Source: Scleropages formosus (Eukaryota; Chordata; Actinopteri; Osteoglossiformes; Osteoglossidae). From it: DNA of 64,000 bases. How positions within the stretch are numbered: the stretch's first letter is position 1; each line of letters begins with the position of its first letter. The stretch spans positions 32,304,960-32,368,959 of the forward strand of contig NC_041813.1 of assembly GCF_900964775.1 (NCBI RefSeq), in the 5' to 3' direction. The notes beneath the pieces were generated by a model. The model was not told the origin of the DNA. It did no database searches and saw only the letters and a list, made by a program, of their open reading frames with translations. Positions 1 through 12,380 of the stretch are shown here, piece after piece. The position numbers were made by a program, and so were the translations under genes.

Positions 1-2806
1 GGGGGGGGGGGACCTGTTGCCGTAGGTAATGGCGAATCTCTCTGTGCACCCTGCAGCTCTCGGTCAGCAGGTTGAGGACCGGCGTCAGCTTCTGCTTGAG
101 CTTCAGACCCTGTAACATCCAGTAAAAGGACACTTCCTCACTCCTGATGACAAGAGACAATTCTGACTGACCCCAAACACAGTATGGATTCTTCTCGATG
201 TTCACTGTGCTGTACTGTACTTTACCGTACTGTATGGACCGGAGCAGGAGCAGCGTGCTTGGCTCGAGCCATATACTAGAGGGCACCGGGGCACCTTGTC
301 CTGCGAATAACTGTTTTCGCCCCGCCAGCCTTACCCTGTCCAGTCGTCTGTCCATGAAGAGCAGCAGGGCGTGGACGCAGTCCATGTTGAGTCCCTCCCA
401 CCAGTGCGAGCTGTGGACGAGGTGCCCGGACAGCAGCACGTCAAGGCACCGCAGCGGCAGCACCGACAGCACGTTCACCGTGTGCCTGGGGGGGGCGAAA
501 GTGAGACCCCCGTCAAGGGAGCGCTTGCCGCCGCCTCTGCCCCCGCCGCCCTGCCCAGGACTCACCCCTGAAGCTCCTCGGTCCTCTCCTCTCCGTCACA
601 TGGCAGCAGCAGGCAGTGGCGTAGCACCGCCGCCAGGTGGCGGTAGAGAGCAGCATCTTCCTGTGGCTCGGAAGAGAGCGGCTCGTTTCGCTCGACACAC
701 AAACAAACCCGCAAGATGCTCAGCAGCAGCGAGAAATAATGATGTGGGAGACGTGCCTCCATGCTGCTCTCACCTCGTCTGGCTCCTGTCTGCGGGCGCC
801 GAGAGTGACGTTGAAGAGCACCTTCAGGACCTCCATGGCGTGCGCCGACACATCCTTAGAGACAGGGGGCGCTGTGTGGTCAGTGAGCACCTCATGGCCC
901 TCAGGGCAGCGCAGCGACAGGCATTGCTCCAGAGTGGCTGTCAGCAAGGACACACCCCTCTCCTGTGTCAGGCCACACCCACAGCGGTTATTACAGAGAT
1001 GAACGGAGGAGGGATCGCGGCGAGGAACACGAACGCCAGCGGTGACAGCGATGACCTCACGAGTCCTTCAACAGTCACCTGCTTCAGCTGCTCTCTCAGT
1101 TCAGGCCGGAGGGCCGTGAGCAGGAAAAGGAGGCGCAGCTCATAGAACCGTCCACTTGGGGGCGCCGGTGCACCGAGGCCCTCTTTGAGCCTCCTCGAGA
1201 GCGCGGTGAGCAGCCTGAGACAGAGGGAGGGAGGAAAGAAGGAGAACGGCGGGTCACTGGAGCGCCACCAAGTGTTACGTGCAGTAAGTGGCTCTGCTCA
1301 CGAACCTTAGCGCACTCGCTCTCTCTTGCGCCCTCTGGCTGCTGTAGATGACATTGCACAGGGCCTTCAGCGCTTCCTTCCTGCACGCGTCGCCATCGTC
1401 GTCCTCTTCCTCCGCCTCTCCTTCGCCCAGCGCTCGGCCTCTCGCCACCTCCGCACCGCCGTCGGCCCGCTCTGTGCCGCTCCCGCTGCACAGCTCCTCA
1501 GATCGAGCCATCTGGGAGGGGCTTGAGGTGTCAGAACCGGCAGGCGGGCCGCCGCGTCCCGGCTCGTCCGCGTCTTCGTCGTGGGACGGAGGGGGTGAGG
1601 ACAGGCCCCCCAGGCGGGCCAACGTGAGCAGCGCCGTGTCGGAGGCCAGCGGGGTGAGGGCGTGGCGCTCGCGGGACAGGATGCGCAGCGTGCAGAGGCA
1701 GACCCGCAGCGCCCCCGGCTGCAGCTGCATCCCGACAAAGTGGACGAGGGCGGCTGCCAGCCTCTGGAGAAGGAGCGCAGACAGGAGGCGCGGCACTCAG
1801 TGGACCGACGGGTGACACGGGACAGGAGAGCAGACCCACCGGCAGCTGACATCCGCGTCGGCTCCGTTCCGCTCGCGGCCACCTGGGGGCGCTGCGTGAG
1901 CACAAGGTGACAGGGAGGGAGGCGCAGCTACCTGTCTGAGGACCCGGTCGTCGTCTTCGCCGTCGCTCGAGTCCAGGTCCGAGTCGGAGGTGGGGATGCG
2001 CTCTCTCACTTTGGTGCGTCTGAACTGCAAAAGAGAGCAGAGGAGCACTGAGCTCTGTTGTGTGTGTGCGTGCACAGGTGAGACACAGAGAGATGGAGCG
2101 CCAGGGTTGCGGTGCTGACCGTCCAGCATTACCTCTTCCAGCTCCCGTTGCTGTTCCGGTTCATGTGTCCAACGGTGGCAGCAGGGGGCGGGGCAGAGGG
2201 CGGAGACAATGTCAACGAGTGGTGTGTGCGCGTGCGTGGTGCAACATATCTACACCTGTCCGGCGAGAGCAAGAGGGGATCAGGGAGCTTTGAGCGAAGT
2301 GGGTCACTAATCCTGGAAGGACCGGGCCGCCGGGGGGGTCGTGTCGCGGCGCAGGTGTCCCTCCCGGCATGCACTGCTCATTCGTGAGGACGATCTCTCC
2401 CTACACACGACACTCCACATTCAGGCCGCATCATCTGTCCTCCTGTGCTGTCCTCCCAGGTCTACTGTGACGTTACAGCCGTGCACGTGTGTCAGGTGTG
2501 TGGAAACGATGCCAACCTGTGTGGGACACGCGTGCGAAGGAGCCTCACCTTCCTGCGCTCACGCTCCTCGGCGTCGAAGAAGAAGCACTCGGCGTGCTGC
2601 GTGGACGGAGAAGGACACACAGGCACATTCAGTCCACAGTGCGGGCACGAGACACACAAGATGTGTGTGTGTCTGTGTGTGTGTACACAGCGCGGTGGTG
2701 AGCTTGGAAGCCACACCTGCGTGTTGAAGTCCCGTAGCTGCTTCTGCACGGCGTCCTGATCGCCGCGCTTCACACACTGGATCACGCGCTCAAGGTCGAG
2801 GACCAT
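1..2806 (-). CDS. ric8: RIC-8 family guanine nucleotide exchange factor/chaperone for G-alpha (synembryn), 3' end outside window
   Basis: RIC-8 proteins fold and activate G-protein alpha subunits in the cytosol. Coding exons on the minus strand: 2717-2806 (start codon, context AGCCATGG), 2549-2596, optional 1932-2024, 1306-1763, 1079-1214, 774-962, 566-660, 335-485 and 1-109 (continues off the window). All junctions are GT-AG and keep frame. Family landmarks in order: CFFFDAEERERRK, RILSRERHALTPL, EALKALCNVIYSSQRAQ, YELRLLFLLTALRPELREQL, AMEVLKVLFNVTL, EDAALYRHLAAVLRHCLLL, RCLDVLL, LNMDCVHALLLFMDRRL and LTPVLNLLTESCRVHR. These are the armadillo-like repeats of RIC8A/B. Exon 4 carries a long low-complexity Ser/Gly/Glu insert (about residues 90-150) that I do not recall from mammals. 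Similarity is split between RIC8A (EDAALYRHL, LFLLTAL) and RIC8B (NM..VHALLLFM), so I leave the paralogue open. The window begins with a run of eleven G inside or beside the last exon, so the exact end there is uncertain. Confidence 0.85.
1932..2024 (-). other. ric8: 93-nt in-frame cassette exon of ric8 encoding an acidic Ser/Asp stretch
   Basis: The segment is bounded by a good acceptor (CTTTTGCAG) and donor (CAG|GTAGCT). It is exactly 31 codons, open in the gene's frame and phase 0 on both sides. It encodes FRRTKVRERIPTSDSDLD followed by SSDGEDDD, a basic-then-acidic peptide with several sites of the casein kinase 2 type. Joining exon 2 (ending ERRK) directly to exon 4 (starting RLAAALVHF) reproduces the ungapped RIC8A/B alignment, so this exon is an insertion relative to the family. 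It may be alternatively spliced, fish-specific, or a chance open reading frame. Confidence 0.5.
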
Positions 2807-4300
2807 GGCTCAGCTGCGCTCGGCAAGAGACACGGCATGAGGACACAGCCCAGGCAGGAATTCTCAGCGCACACACACACTCACACTCACTCGCGGTGCA
2901 GTTGGAGCGCTTCGGCAACAAGCGGCACTGAAGGAACGAGACGAGGACGAGGTGCCTGGGGCGCGAACCCAACGCCCGCCTGCGTCACAGGAGCTTGCGG
3001 TGTCAGTGCCGCCTGTGGCTGACCCTTCGCAGAAACACACTCTTGGTGTTCTCACTCATCCGTTTTCTCCGAAAGCTGCTTACGCTGATTTACCTGTTCA
3101 CGCAGCAGTCGAGCGCGGGCACCTCGATCAAGGGTTCGAACGTGGGAGCGCTAACCACTGCGCCACCTGCTGTCCTGCAGCGTTGCTCAGCTGCGCTCAG
3201 TAGAACACCCTTCGCTCACAGCGAACACTCGTGTGCGTAAACTGTGATCGAAGAGCCGCCCGCCGTTGTCCCGGTACCTCGTCTGCGGTCCCTCTCCCTC
3301 CACTGATTCCGTGTCTTCTGTGCCCCCGCCGCATCTCTCGCTCAGAGTGCGTGTGTGTGCGTATCGGCTCATCTCCTCATCCTAATCCCGTGCCTTCCAT
3401 AATCCAATCCCCTGCCCATCTCGGCATGACTCTCACACGGCCGTGACCTTCCCTCTCCCCACGTCCACGGTCCATAACAGGAGAGACACTGATGCCGATG
3501 GACGTCAAACCCCAACATCGATGGACGTCTGACATGCAGCGGTGGGTCCGTCGTTCGTCCTGCTGGACACGTGACCTCAGTTCTGATCGCAGGGCTTATT
3601 CAAATGGGACCGGGAGCCACGTTCGCTTCCGAGCGGACGTCGTTCGCCCGCCTGCCTCCCCGTCCCACCTGGCGGAGGCGCTGCTGATGGTCTGTGGAGG
3701 GAGGGGCCTCTTCTGCAACGCTGGGGGGGCGATGTCGTGCGCCCTGCTGTCTGTCGGGTTCGCGTTGAGTTGAGGCCACAGCGTGCGCAAGAACCTCGGT
3801 GGGCCTACAGTGCGTGCGCCGCGGCGTAGCCCTCTCCGCGCTTCGCCCTTGACCGGCGACAGGGTTTCGGCACCGTCGGAGAGCTCGGTCGGCGAAGGCC
3901 CTTTCGCTCACGCTCGGGTAGAGCGCCCCCTTCAGGCTGCACGGCAGAGACGCGCTGAGGACAGATGAAAGTTGAGTGCGTGCCTTTTATTGAAACGGAG
4001 CGGCACAAGGGAACAGCGGAAAGGGGAGCAGGAACACGCACGCACGCGGACAACGCAGATTCAGGGATACAAACGCAAACTGTCACTCGTAATTCGGTGT
4101 CATGTGTCTTGTATCAGCCGTTTTTGGTTTCTTCCACTGCTCTTCATGTAATTTCACTTGAATAAAAACAGTGTGTGAAAGAGCTGCCAACCGCGTGCCT
4201 CATCTGTACAGCCGAGCGCTGTGGAACCACTACCGATGTCTGAAAACACCAATGTCCAGAGTTCCTTGCGCGGAGAAATTAAAACTCCGCGGTGTCTGAA
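2807..4300. other. Intergenic DNA between ric8 and scaf1 (divergent genes)
   Basis: No convincing exon was seen. The region holds the ric8 upstream sequence, a short CA tract near 2870, and a tRNA-like relic at 3110-3175 on the minus strand: a TGGCGCAGTGGTTAGCG A-box-like string followed by GTTCGAACC, probably the head of an old SINE. It is locally GC-rich. One AATAAA lies at about 4162 on the plus strand with no gene visible in front of it. Confidence 0.5.
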
Positions 4301-4582
4301 GGGAAATATAGTCCAACATACGCGACGGGCCCTTTATTCTGTTCGTTTTAATCGCACGAAAACTACATTTCCCGCCAACGCATAGGCGCTACTTTGTATT
4401 CACTGCAGAAAGCGTAATGGCGGCAGCGGCCGGGATGGGCCTCTTATTGTGTCATTGGGGGAAATCGTGTTTTCAGTTTTAAATGAGCATTTTTAGATGA
4501 GACTGATCCGTTTTTAAAGAGCACCGAAGAAACCAAAAGAGGTTGAATTTCGAACCTGTTGCAACTTTTATAAGAAGACACA
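4301..4582 (+). promoter_or_regulatory. scaf1: Probable scaf1 promoter and 5' noncoding exon
   Basis: There is no TATA box. Two inverted elements resemble the ZNF143/THAP11 motif: GGGAAATATAGT at 4301-4312 (reverse complement ACTATATTTCCC) and ACTACATTTCCC at 4362-4373. A YY1-like AATGGCGGC follows at 4416-4424, a layout typical of housekeeping start sites. A strong donor (CA|GTAAGT) at 4582/4583 pairs with an acceptor at 5474, giving a 5' UTR segment 5475-5533 directly before the scaf1 start codon. The transcription start is inferred, not shown. Confidence 0.5.
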
Positions 4583-4984
4583 GTAAGTACTTAAAAATTG
4601 GTGCATGTCATGATTATCATGATGATAAGTTAGTTAGCTACACTGCAGTACAGTCGCGAGTCGGTCGCTTGAAGCTGCAGCAGAGTGTGTAGTGCGTGTG
4701 TGTTAGGCAGCATTAACGGCGCAGAGTCAGTGGGACATAATGATAATAATACATTCACAAATAGTTCTTCTAAAACTGTAGAGCGGAGAAAATTATATTA
4801 TATAGGCTCATATAATTAATGAGTGTTCCGTTTTAGTTTTAGTTTGCGTTTCGGATGGAGGTTGTAGGTTCTCTACACTAGACAGTATGTATGATCAGGT
4901 CCAGCAGCTACTTGTCTTGCACATGATTGATGATCATGATGATCATGAATGATTCTCATTCTGTGCGCCTCCTCAGTCTCAGAT

Positions 4985-5225
4985 ACTACTACTAGTTATC
5001 CCATAACTCAACTGACCCACGATGGTGAAAACAAAAACAAAAGTGCGGAGAGTTAATCATGATCATGGAGACTGACAGGCTGCTGGTTATCCCATAACTG
5101 ACCCACAGCGGTCGATAACTGACCCACTCACTGGTCAAGAGTGCACAGAGAGTTCATCAAAATCATGGAGACTGATATAGGCTACTAGTTGTTCGATAAG
5201 TGATCCATAAGTGAATGTAAACAAA
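4985..5225. repeat. Degenerate tandem repeat (about 110-120 bp unit) in scaf1 intron 1
   Basis: The phrases ATCCCATAACT..ACTGACCCAC, GTGC.GAGAGTT.ATCA and ATCATGGAGACTGA recur in the same order two to three times (for example near 4998/5090, 5043/5140 and 5063/5162). It looks like an old local duplication. Confidence 0.6.
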
Positions 5226-5533
5226 CTAGTTCGCTCATCGTGATTATCCCACGGCGACACATGATCCGACTTTATTTTTCATCCCTTTTACACAGTGGTT
5301 GAATGAAACTAGCTGACCTGCGGTCGCACCTTTGCTTTGAACAATAAGCTTGTTAGGTAGATGGAAATAATTAGATACGTGAGTTGTTGATTCATGCACG
5401 TGTTTAATAAAAAATTACTCTTTGATGATGATGATGACGATGACGGTTATCGTATTCTGCGTAGGCTGCTTTAGTTCCTGGAAGCTGCTTGCTGGTTCAA
5501 GTGGCATAGTTGACTCTTTGACTCTTGCGCTAG

Positions 5534-8500
5534 ATGGAAGAAGATGAAGATTACGACCTTCTCGGAGTCGACCGCTCTGAAACAAAGGTGGGCCCGCTCG
5601 GCGCAGTGAGTGAACCCGCGAAACGCAGCTCCGCTCTTCTCGCGTTCCGGCGACCCGCGTGAGCCTGCGGCGAAAAGCTTTTCTCGACTGTCGTGTCCGT
5701 CGGTGACGTGAGGCTTTGTCCGTTTCAGCGAGAGAAGGGTTCCGAGGAAAGGCTCGAGAAGAAGGAGGACAGGAGGACAGGGCTGAGGTGTTGTCAGCGT
5801 GACACTGAAACCTTTGGTGTCCACCCCGGGGACCTGGTAAGGCTAGTGGAGCCCACCTTGTCCTTCGTAGCACGGCCTCTGTGCTGTGCTCCCTGTGACT
5901 TCACTTGACTTCATTTGATGCCTTCTGCATCGCTCTTCGGTCGGCTGATGGCAGGGATTGTCACCGCTGACGGTTTTCCTCACTGGATAATTGTGTTTCT
6001 TTGACAGCACAACACTTTCGGTTGTCTGGCGTTATCTTTATGGTCGTCTACTCCGTACCTCTGTGCTTGAATCCTGCACTCTTGGTCTCCCCCAGGGTGT
6101 GCCCATTCCTGTGGCATCAGACCTGCTTTCAGCTCCGCTCCCTGTCCACCCTTTTCCTCATCACGCAGAAGACAGGTAAGGGGTGTGGAGGTCATACATG
6201 GAAGGAGAGCAGTGAGGCCTCCTTGTTGATGTTTGGACTAGTGAAAGGACCATGTAAATGTGATCTGGCTCAAGTAGACTTGTTTGTTATTTAGTTTTTT
6301 TTTTTTTTTTCTTTCACTTCAGTGACATTTGTATGTATGTTGTAGTTTACAGCATTGGGATAAATAGCTCAGCGATTGTACAAGAACAGGTAGCGATGGA
6401 ATGATACGAGTTTCGGAAATATTCGGTTCAGTTTACGGAGGGGTCTGGTCACGTAGTGACACATGCTGCAGTTATTGTATCCTCAACCTATAAACAAAGG
6501 TTAATGCGGTGAAAACTTTTTAACATAATCAAACTTCTCAAGAGAGTAGCATGACTGATTTATTCATGTCCGATTATAGCACAGGTCAAGTGCTTCCAAA
6601 GGGTTGTTTCAGTTGGTTGGTCTTTGAGAGATCTTTTAAGATCCGGAGACTGAGCTCATGATTGATTTGGTGAAGGGGAGCACATTATACAGGATGTACA
6701 GTATATTTTACTGGGGGTATATATCATACTGGGAGCAGATGAAGTGAGAAACAGCAAATCTTATCCGTGCCTTAGAGGAGAGAGGAGGCAGTCTGGGCAG
6801 AATGGAGGCTTCGTGGAAGATGGTAAGGACCTTTAGGAGCCTTCTGAATGGACTGGAGAGAAAGCATGACACGTACAAGGTGTCTGATCAATGAGGAGTT
6901 ACCTAGGTGTGGCCATATGAAAAGAAGACGGGCATGTCTGAGAGGCAGAAGGACATGTGCTCTGGCAGTTGAACACCCCACACTGCAAACTGGACTGCAA
7001 GAAAGAAGTGACATGAGGGTCTGGGTTTTGTCTGCATGGAGGTGGTCAGAGAAGCCATGTGAGGATATCGGTGAACTTGCAGTGAATGTACGTGGAAAAT
7101 AGAATAGGTCCAAACACTGGTTCTTGCAGCACTCTTGCAGAAGGTTTTCTGAACTGGTGACAGATTTCTTTTGTGAGACCCAAAGTTGTCCCAGAGGTTG
7201 ATTTGAGTGGCTCTTTGTCTTTACCTACTTGTCCATGAATTGACCACTAATGAATGATCAAGATGACATCTTTTTGCTGTAATATGACAGTACAACTCCT
7301 TGCTTCCCCCATCTCCCAATAGTGTTGTTCTAGATGTGGAGCTCACGGCGGAGGTTCGAGTGGAGGATGGGTCGATGCTGGCTCTGTTCCCCTCTGTCAT
7401 TCCTGGTCTTCTTCGAACAGGGAAGCCAGGTAGCATACCTGTAGCACGCTAACTTATCCCACTGTCTTGGGTTAGTGTGTGTTCTGACTCACAGCTGAGG
7501 TGACTTGAACCGCAGTTCAACTTGATTCTTGTTTGTTTCCAGGCTTCTTTTGTGATCAGCTGCCCTCCATGTTAAACTGGACTCGCTCCGCGTGGACAAA
7601 AAGTTCGAGGGGATATATGCTGAAGAGCGTCTCGTGTCCTGTCTCTCACTCCTTCTGCTCCCGAGACGTTATCATGAGTCCTGTGCTGGATGGGAGAACT
7701 ACTGCTGACATTGCTGCTCCTCCCAGTGCAATGCAGACAGTCAAAAGCCCCCTGCCTTCATCTCCATCCACATCTCCCTCTTCCCCTTCATCTGCTCCCT
7801 CATCTCCTTCATCCTCACCTTCATCTTCCAACTCTTCTCCTGGCGGAGCGGCTGTCAGTTACCATGACAACAGGAGCTGTGCCGAGGGCGGTGCAGTTAC
7901 CAGTGCGACGGGTGACGTAGTGTCATCCACCTCCATTTCCATGCCACCTCCCTCTCACGCACTTCCTTCTTCTTCCAATCCCTCCATCCATGTGTCATCC
8001 GCCTTGCCCCGCCCCGCCCCGGGACGGTCCAGCATTGAGATATACGACCCGTTCCACCCCACTGAAGGAGAGGGGGAGAGAGAAGGCAGGGCCACTGATG
8101 AGGAAAATGAAGTAGACGAGGAGGATGGTGACAAATATGATCCATTTGACCCCACGGGGTCCCCGGTCTCAGAGAGAGGGAGGGAGCGGGGGATGGGAGC
8201 CCAGAGTGATAGAATGTCTTCTGAAGTAGCTGGTTCCAAGTCTAGGAAGTCCATATTCCCAGCAGAGATGCACGTGGAAGGAGCAGCACCACGGAAGAAG
8301 AGGGACAGGGGTCCCTCAGCCTCCTCCCCATCAGCCAAACTGCAAGAGGAGAGAGAGCAGGCCCGGGGGGGTGATGGGAAGGGGGCAAGAGAACGAGGAA
8401 GAGAGAGAAAGCACAATGAATCGGACAACTCAGAAATCGAAGAGGGCGAGATCGTAGCCGTGGGTGACCGCGAGAGGGACAGGAGGCGGGACAGCGCAGG

Positions 8501-11500
8501 GGAACGGGTGCTTGTCCCCGGTAGTCCCTTCCTACACTCGTGCCCCAAACCGGAGAGGATCCTTCGTGTTCTGGACGGCGAGGACTTTGTGTCTGTAAGA
8601 GCAGAAGGCGACTGGGCAGTGGGAAGGGAGAGGGATGGCGTTGGGGACTTGAGGAGAAAACTGGTGAACCGCCGAAAGGAAAGATACAGGTCGTGTTGCT
8701 CATCGTCCCTGTCCCCGCCGCCCCCCCTTCCTCCACCGCCAGCCGTCCCAGCTGCTGCAGAAAAGGAGCGAAGCAGGAAGTCAGGGAAAAGTTCCAAGGA
8801 GCGGGAGAAACGCAAGCGGAAGCAGGAGAGGGACGGCAAGAAGGAGGACAAGGGAACGGTAAAGGACAGGGGAAGCCGGGAGAGGAAAGAGAGGGTCTCG
8901 GAGCGGGAGGTCAGGAGGGGAGCCGAGGAGAAACGGAGGGAGGACGACAGAGGCAGGAGCAGCAGGAGCAACAGCAGCAAGAGGAGAAGGAAGAACAGCT
9001 CAAAGCGCTCCTCGCACTCCCGCTCACGGCTCTCCTCCCACCGGCAAAAGCATCGGCAGCACTCTTCGTCCAGCCCCTCCGAGGACAGACGCAGGGACTG
9101 GATCCGGGATAGAGAGCGCAACCGGGACAGACGGGAGAAAAGGGAAAGGGGACGCGAGCGAGACTGCAGCAGGAAGGGTAAGCAGAAGAAGGAGAGGAGA
9201 GACAGACCTGAGAAGTCCAGCAGCAAAGATGGAAGGGGGGGCAGCCGGAAAAAGGCGAAGGAGGGCCAGGAGCGAAGAGACGGGGACAGAGAGAGGGACA
9301 GGCGGCGGCAGGACGGCCGACCTGTCGTGCCTCCATCTATCCAGGACCTCAACGGCTCTGACTTGTTTGCTATCAAGCGCACCATCACCGTGACGACGAC
9401 TGCTACAGCACCGGAGTCATCGCTGCCGCCGCCCCCCCAGCCCCTACAGGAGAGCCCACGGCATGCGTCCGACAAGCCTCGCAAGAAGAAGAAGAAGAGG
9501 AAAAGACGAGCAGAGGAGCAGCAGCAGAACGAGGACGAGGAGCCCCTGAGCAGGTCTCGCGACTCCTCCATCACGCCACTGAGGTACGACGGCTTTGACT
9601 CAGACCAGTTCTCTGAGAAGCTGGGTGTGGAGGTGCTGTCTCTGGACGGGGAGGCTCTTGACTCCGACTATCCCTCCCTGGAGGACACTCCCCCTCCTCT
9701 GCCGCCGCCATCCCCGTGTCCGAGTCCCAAGCCCAAGTCAAAGTCCAGAACCGGAAGACATGTCAAGAAGAAGTTGAGAACGAGTAAAAAGTCCAGCCTT
9801 TCTGAGCCATCCGTCAGACCAAAGTCTCCGTCTTCTCCCTCAGTCACCCCCGTGTCTCCAGCAGCCCTCGTCCCCCACCTGCCCGCCAAGCGGCAACGCA
9901 AGGCAGGGAAAGAGCGAGACAAAGGGGCCAAGAAGGAAGGTGGGCGCTCTGGAAAGTCCAAGAAGCTGAGCCGTGGTGCTCGTAAAGCCAAGCTCCAGTC
10001 CAAGGTGTCGGTTCTGGTACGCGACGGGGTGAGCAGCACCACGGGAGGGAGCGGATCCGGGAAGCGGGGCATCATTGTCGGGGCCAGTAAGGACCTCCCC
10101 GCTCAAAGTGGCACCGCCGGTGGAGCGGTTGTCGGGGGCTCCATCGCGGTGGTCTTCCGTAGAGACAACGAGAGTAGATCGCCTTTCCTCAAGCCCTGCG
10201 CCGAACCCGTGTCCATGTCCGGCAGAAGCAAGGACTTCAGCTCCAAATCTCGGAAAGGCGGAGTCCTTTCGGCCTTGGCCCCACCTTCCTCCTCATCGTC
10301 CTCTTCTTCCTGCTCCTCCCACCTTTCAGCCGTTGAGCCCAAGAAGGCCAAACCCAGCTCGACTACCTCCGCCTCCTCGTCCTCCGCCTCGTCTCCTTCC
10401 TCTGCGTCCACGACCAAGCAGAAGCGCAAGCAGGCCAAGAGGGACTACAGAGAGGCAGTAGGCGGTGCCCACGAAGACGCCGGGGCGGACGACCGCTGTG
10501 GAATAGGGGGGAGTCCCTGGGGCGTCGCCGCATTGGACACACAGTCCAGCAGCAGCACGTCCAGCACCAAGCCTTCCAGCCCGCTTCCCCGGCCACTCGC
10601 TCCACCACCATGTCCCTCTTCGTCGTCCTCGGCCGGTCAGGCCCCGCCCTCTTCACCGCCCCCGCACACTCCTCCGCTCCCCCTGCCAGCTTCTCGCGAC
10701 ACCAGGGAGTCCAGCCCGGACTCCCAAACGGTCGACAGCAGCTGCAAGACCCCCGAGGCTCCCTTTCCATCTGAGGACAGCACCGCTCCTGTGCAAGTTG
10801 TACCGTCAGCATTGCCTCCCAGCATTTCCTCCAGCCCACCGGCACTACAGACCTCGCTGGGCGCCGCCGCCACCGCCACCGCGGGCTCCTTATCGGCCCC
10901 GGAGCTCAAGCTCGTCCCTGATGAGCCGAAGGCCCCGGCATCTCCGCCCTGCTCCTCCTCCGCCACTTCATCGGCCAGCTCCACGGTCGCCTCGCTCGCT
11001 CTTTCCCTCCCTACTTCATCTGCAGACCAGTCCTCATCCGCATCCTCTTCCGTGTCCTCATCCTCGACCAACAAGCCCCCGGCCCCGCCCCCGCCACCAC
11101 CAACTGCCCCGCCCCTCCCGTGGAGTTTGCAGACGGGAGTGGACTGTACTGCTGGTGGAGTTCTTGCCCGTAAGTAACTCACTTTTCTTTCGCACCCTGT
11201 CCTTCGTCAGTAACCCCTCGCAGAGCTCCTGACTCTCCAGTTGCGGTTCATTTGCATACTGCTTGTTAATGATCAGGGAGGTCATCGTCTGCCTCTTGTG
11301 CTCTTTCCTCGCAGTGACGGCTCTGCTCTTCAAAATGGAAGAGGCCAACTTGGCAAGTCGTGCCAAAGCCCAGGAGTTCATCCAAGCTACGAGCCAGGTA
11401 AGAAATGACGCCCCTGCCCTGCGACAGCGATGGCACACCGCTGAATGATGTGGACGTTGGGTGAAGCCTCTCTCTCTTTTCTTACGCCTTTTCTTAGATT

Positions 11501-12380
11501 CTCTCACAGGCAAACCAGAGCCAGTCGCAGCTCCTGCCGCCCGCTTCTGCCCCTTCTTCTTCGTCTTCATCCTCATCCCAGACTCTTCCTCTACCATCTG
11601 TGGCCCCAGCTCCGGCCCCCACTCCTGGCCAGTTTATCCTTCATGGCTCCCTCCCGTTGGTCGGCTGCACCAAGACTCCACCTTCTCACATGCATCCTGG
11701 CCTGTCAGGGGGCGGAGGGTGCGCGCAGACTCCTCCTGTGCCCGTACACAGTGCGTCGTCTGGACCCACAGCTGTATCCGGGGACCCTGCATGGGATGGT
11801 GAAGGAAAAGACCCCGACAAGGTGAGCGCCGGCACCTTGTTCCTTGCGTCCCATTCCAGTGCGGAGCAGAATGGGGTGGAACAGACTCCCAATGTAGCGT
11901 TTCCTAAAGCAGTTCCTGTGCAGCCGTGCCGAAAACACACAGACGCTCCCCGTGCAGTGCGGTGCTGAGCCAAGTGTGGTGTGCTCTCCTGTCCCCCAGT
12001 ACCTAAAGAAGCTACACACCCAGGAGAGGGCTGTCGAGGAGGTGAAACTGGCCATCAAGCCCTACTACCAGCGCAAGGACATCACCAAGGATGAGTACAA
12101 GGACATCCTGAGGAAGGCCGTGCACAAGGTACGAGTCGAGCTGCCCGTGTGCCTCGGGGGCTGCAGGCTTTTGGAGCTGCGTTGACCTGTCTCCCACGTG
12201 CCTTCTCTCCCCCCTCAGATCTGCCACAGTCGCACGGGAGAGATCAACCCGGTGAAGGTGAGCAACCTGGTCAAGCTCTACGTGCAGAGATACAAGTACT
12301 TCCGGAAGCACGGGCGGAAGATGGACGAGGAGGAGCGGGAGGGGGACAGAGAGCCGGCCGCGCTGCATTCTTCCTCGTGA
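5534..12380 (+). CDS. scaf1: SR-related CTD-associated factor 1 (SCAF1/SR-A1)
   Basis: SCAF1 is a nuclear SR-like protein linked to the RNA polymerase II C-terminal domain and pre-mRNA processing. Coding exons: 5534-5587, 5729-5836, 6096-6175, 7323-7429, 7543-11169, 11315-11397, 11498-11821, 12000-12128 and 12219-12380; about 1557 residues (human about 1312). The N-terminal three exons are the least certain. Recognisable blocks, in order: [27 protein letters not shown] and [33 protein letters not shown], a long Arg/Ser/Lys/Glu-rich tract, [79 protein letters not shown] and a nearly invariant C-terminus ([20 protein letters not shown] then [19 protein letters not shown]). The C-terminal module is shared with PHRF1, but the IYDPFHPT blocks, absence of PHD/RING fingers and the [11 protein letters not shown] ending favour SCAF1. 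One 3.6 kb exon holds most of the protein. Confidence 0.93.

Noticed and set aside
7955-9574. 539-codon open frame antisense to scaf1
   Set aside because: A shadow of the Arg/Ser/Glu-rich scaf1 exon, with no domain and no start context.
5534-12380. Identification as PHRF1
   Set aside because: No RING or PHD finger is encoded, and the [18 protein letters not shown] and [13 protein letters not shown] blocks are SCAF1-specific as I recall them.
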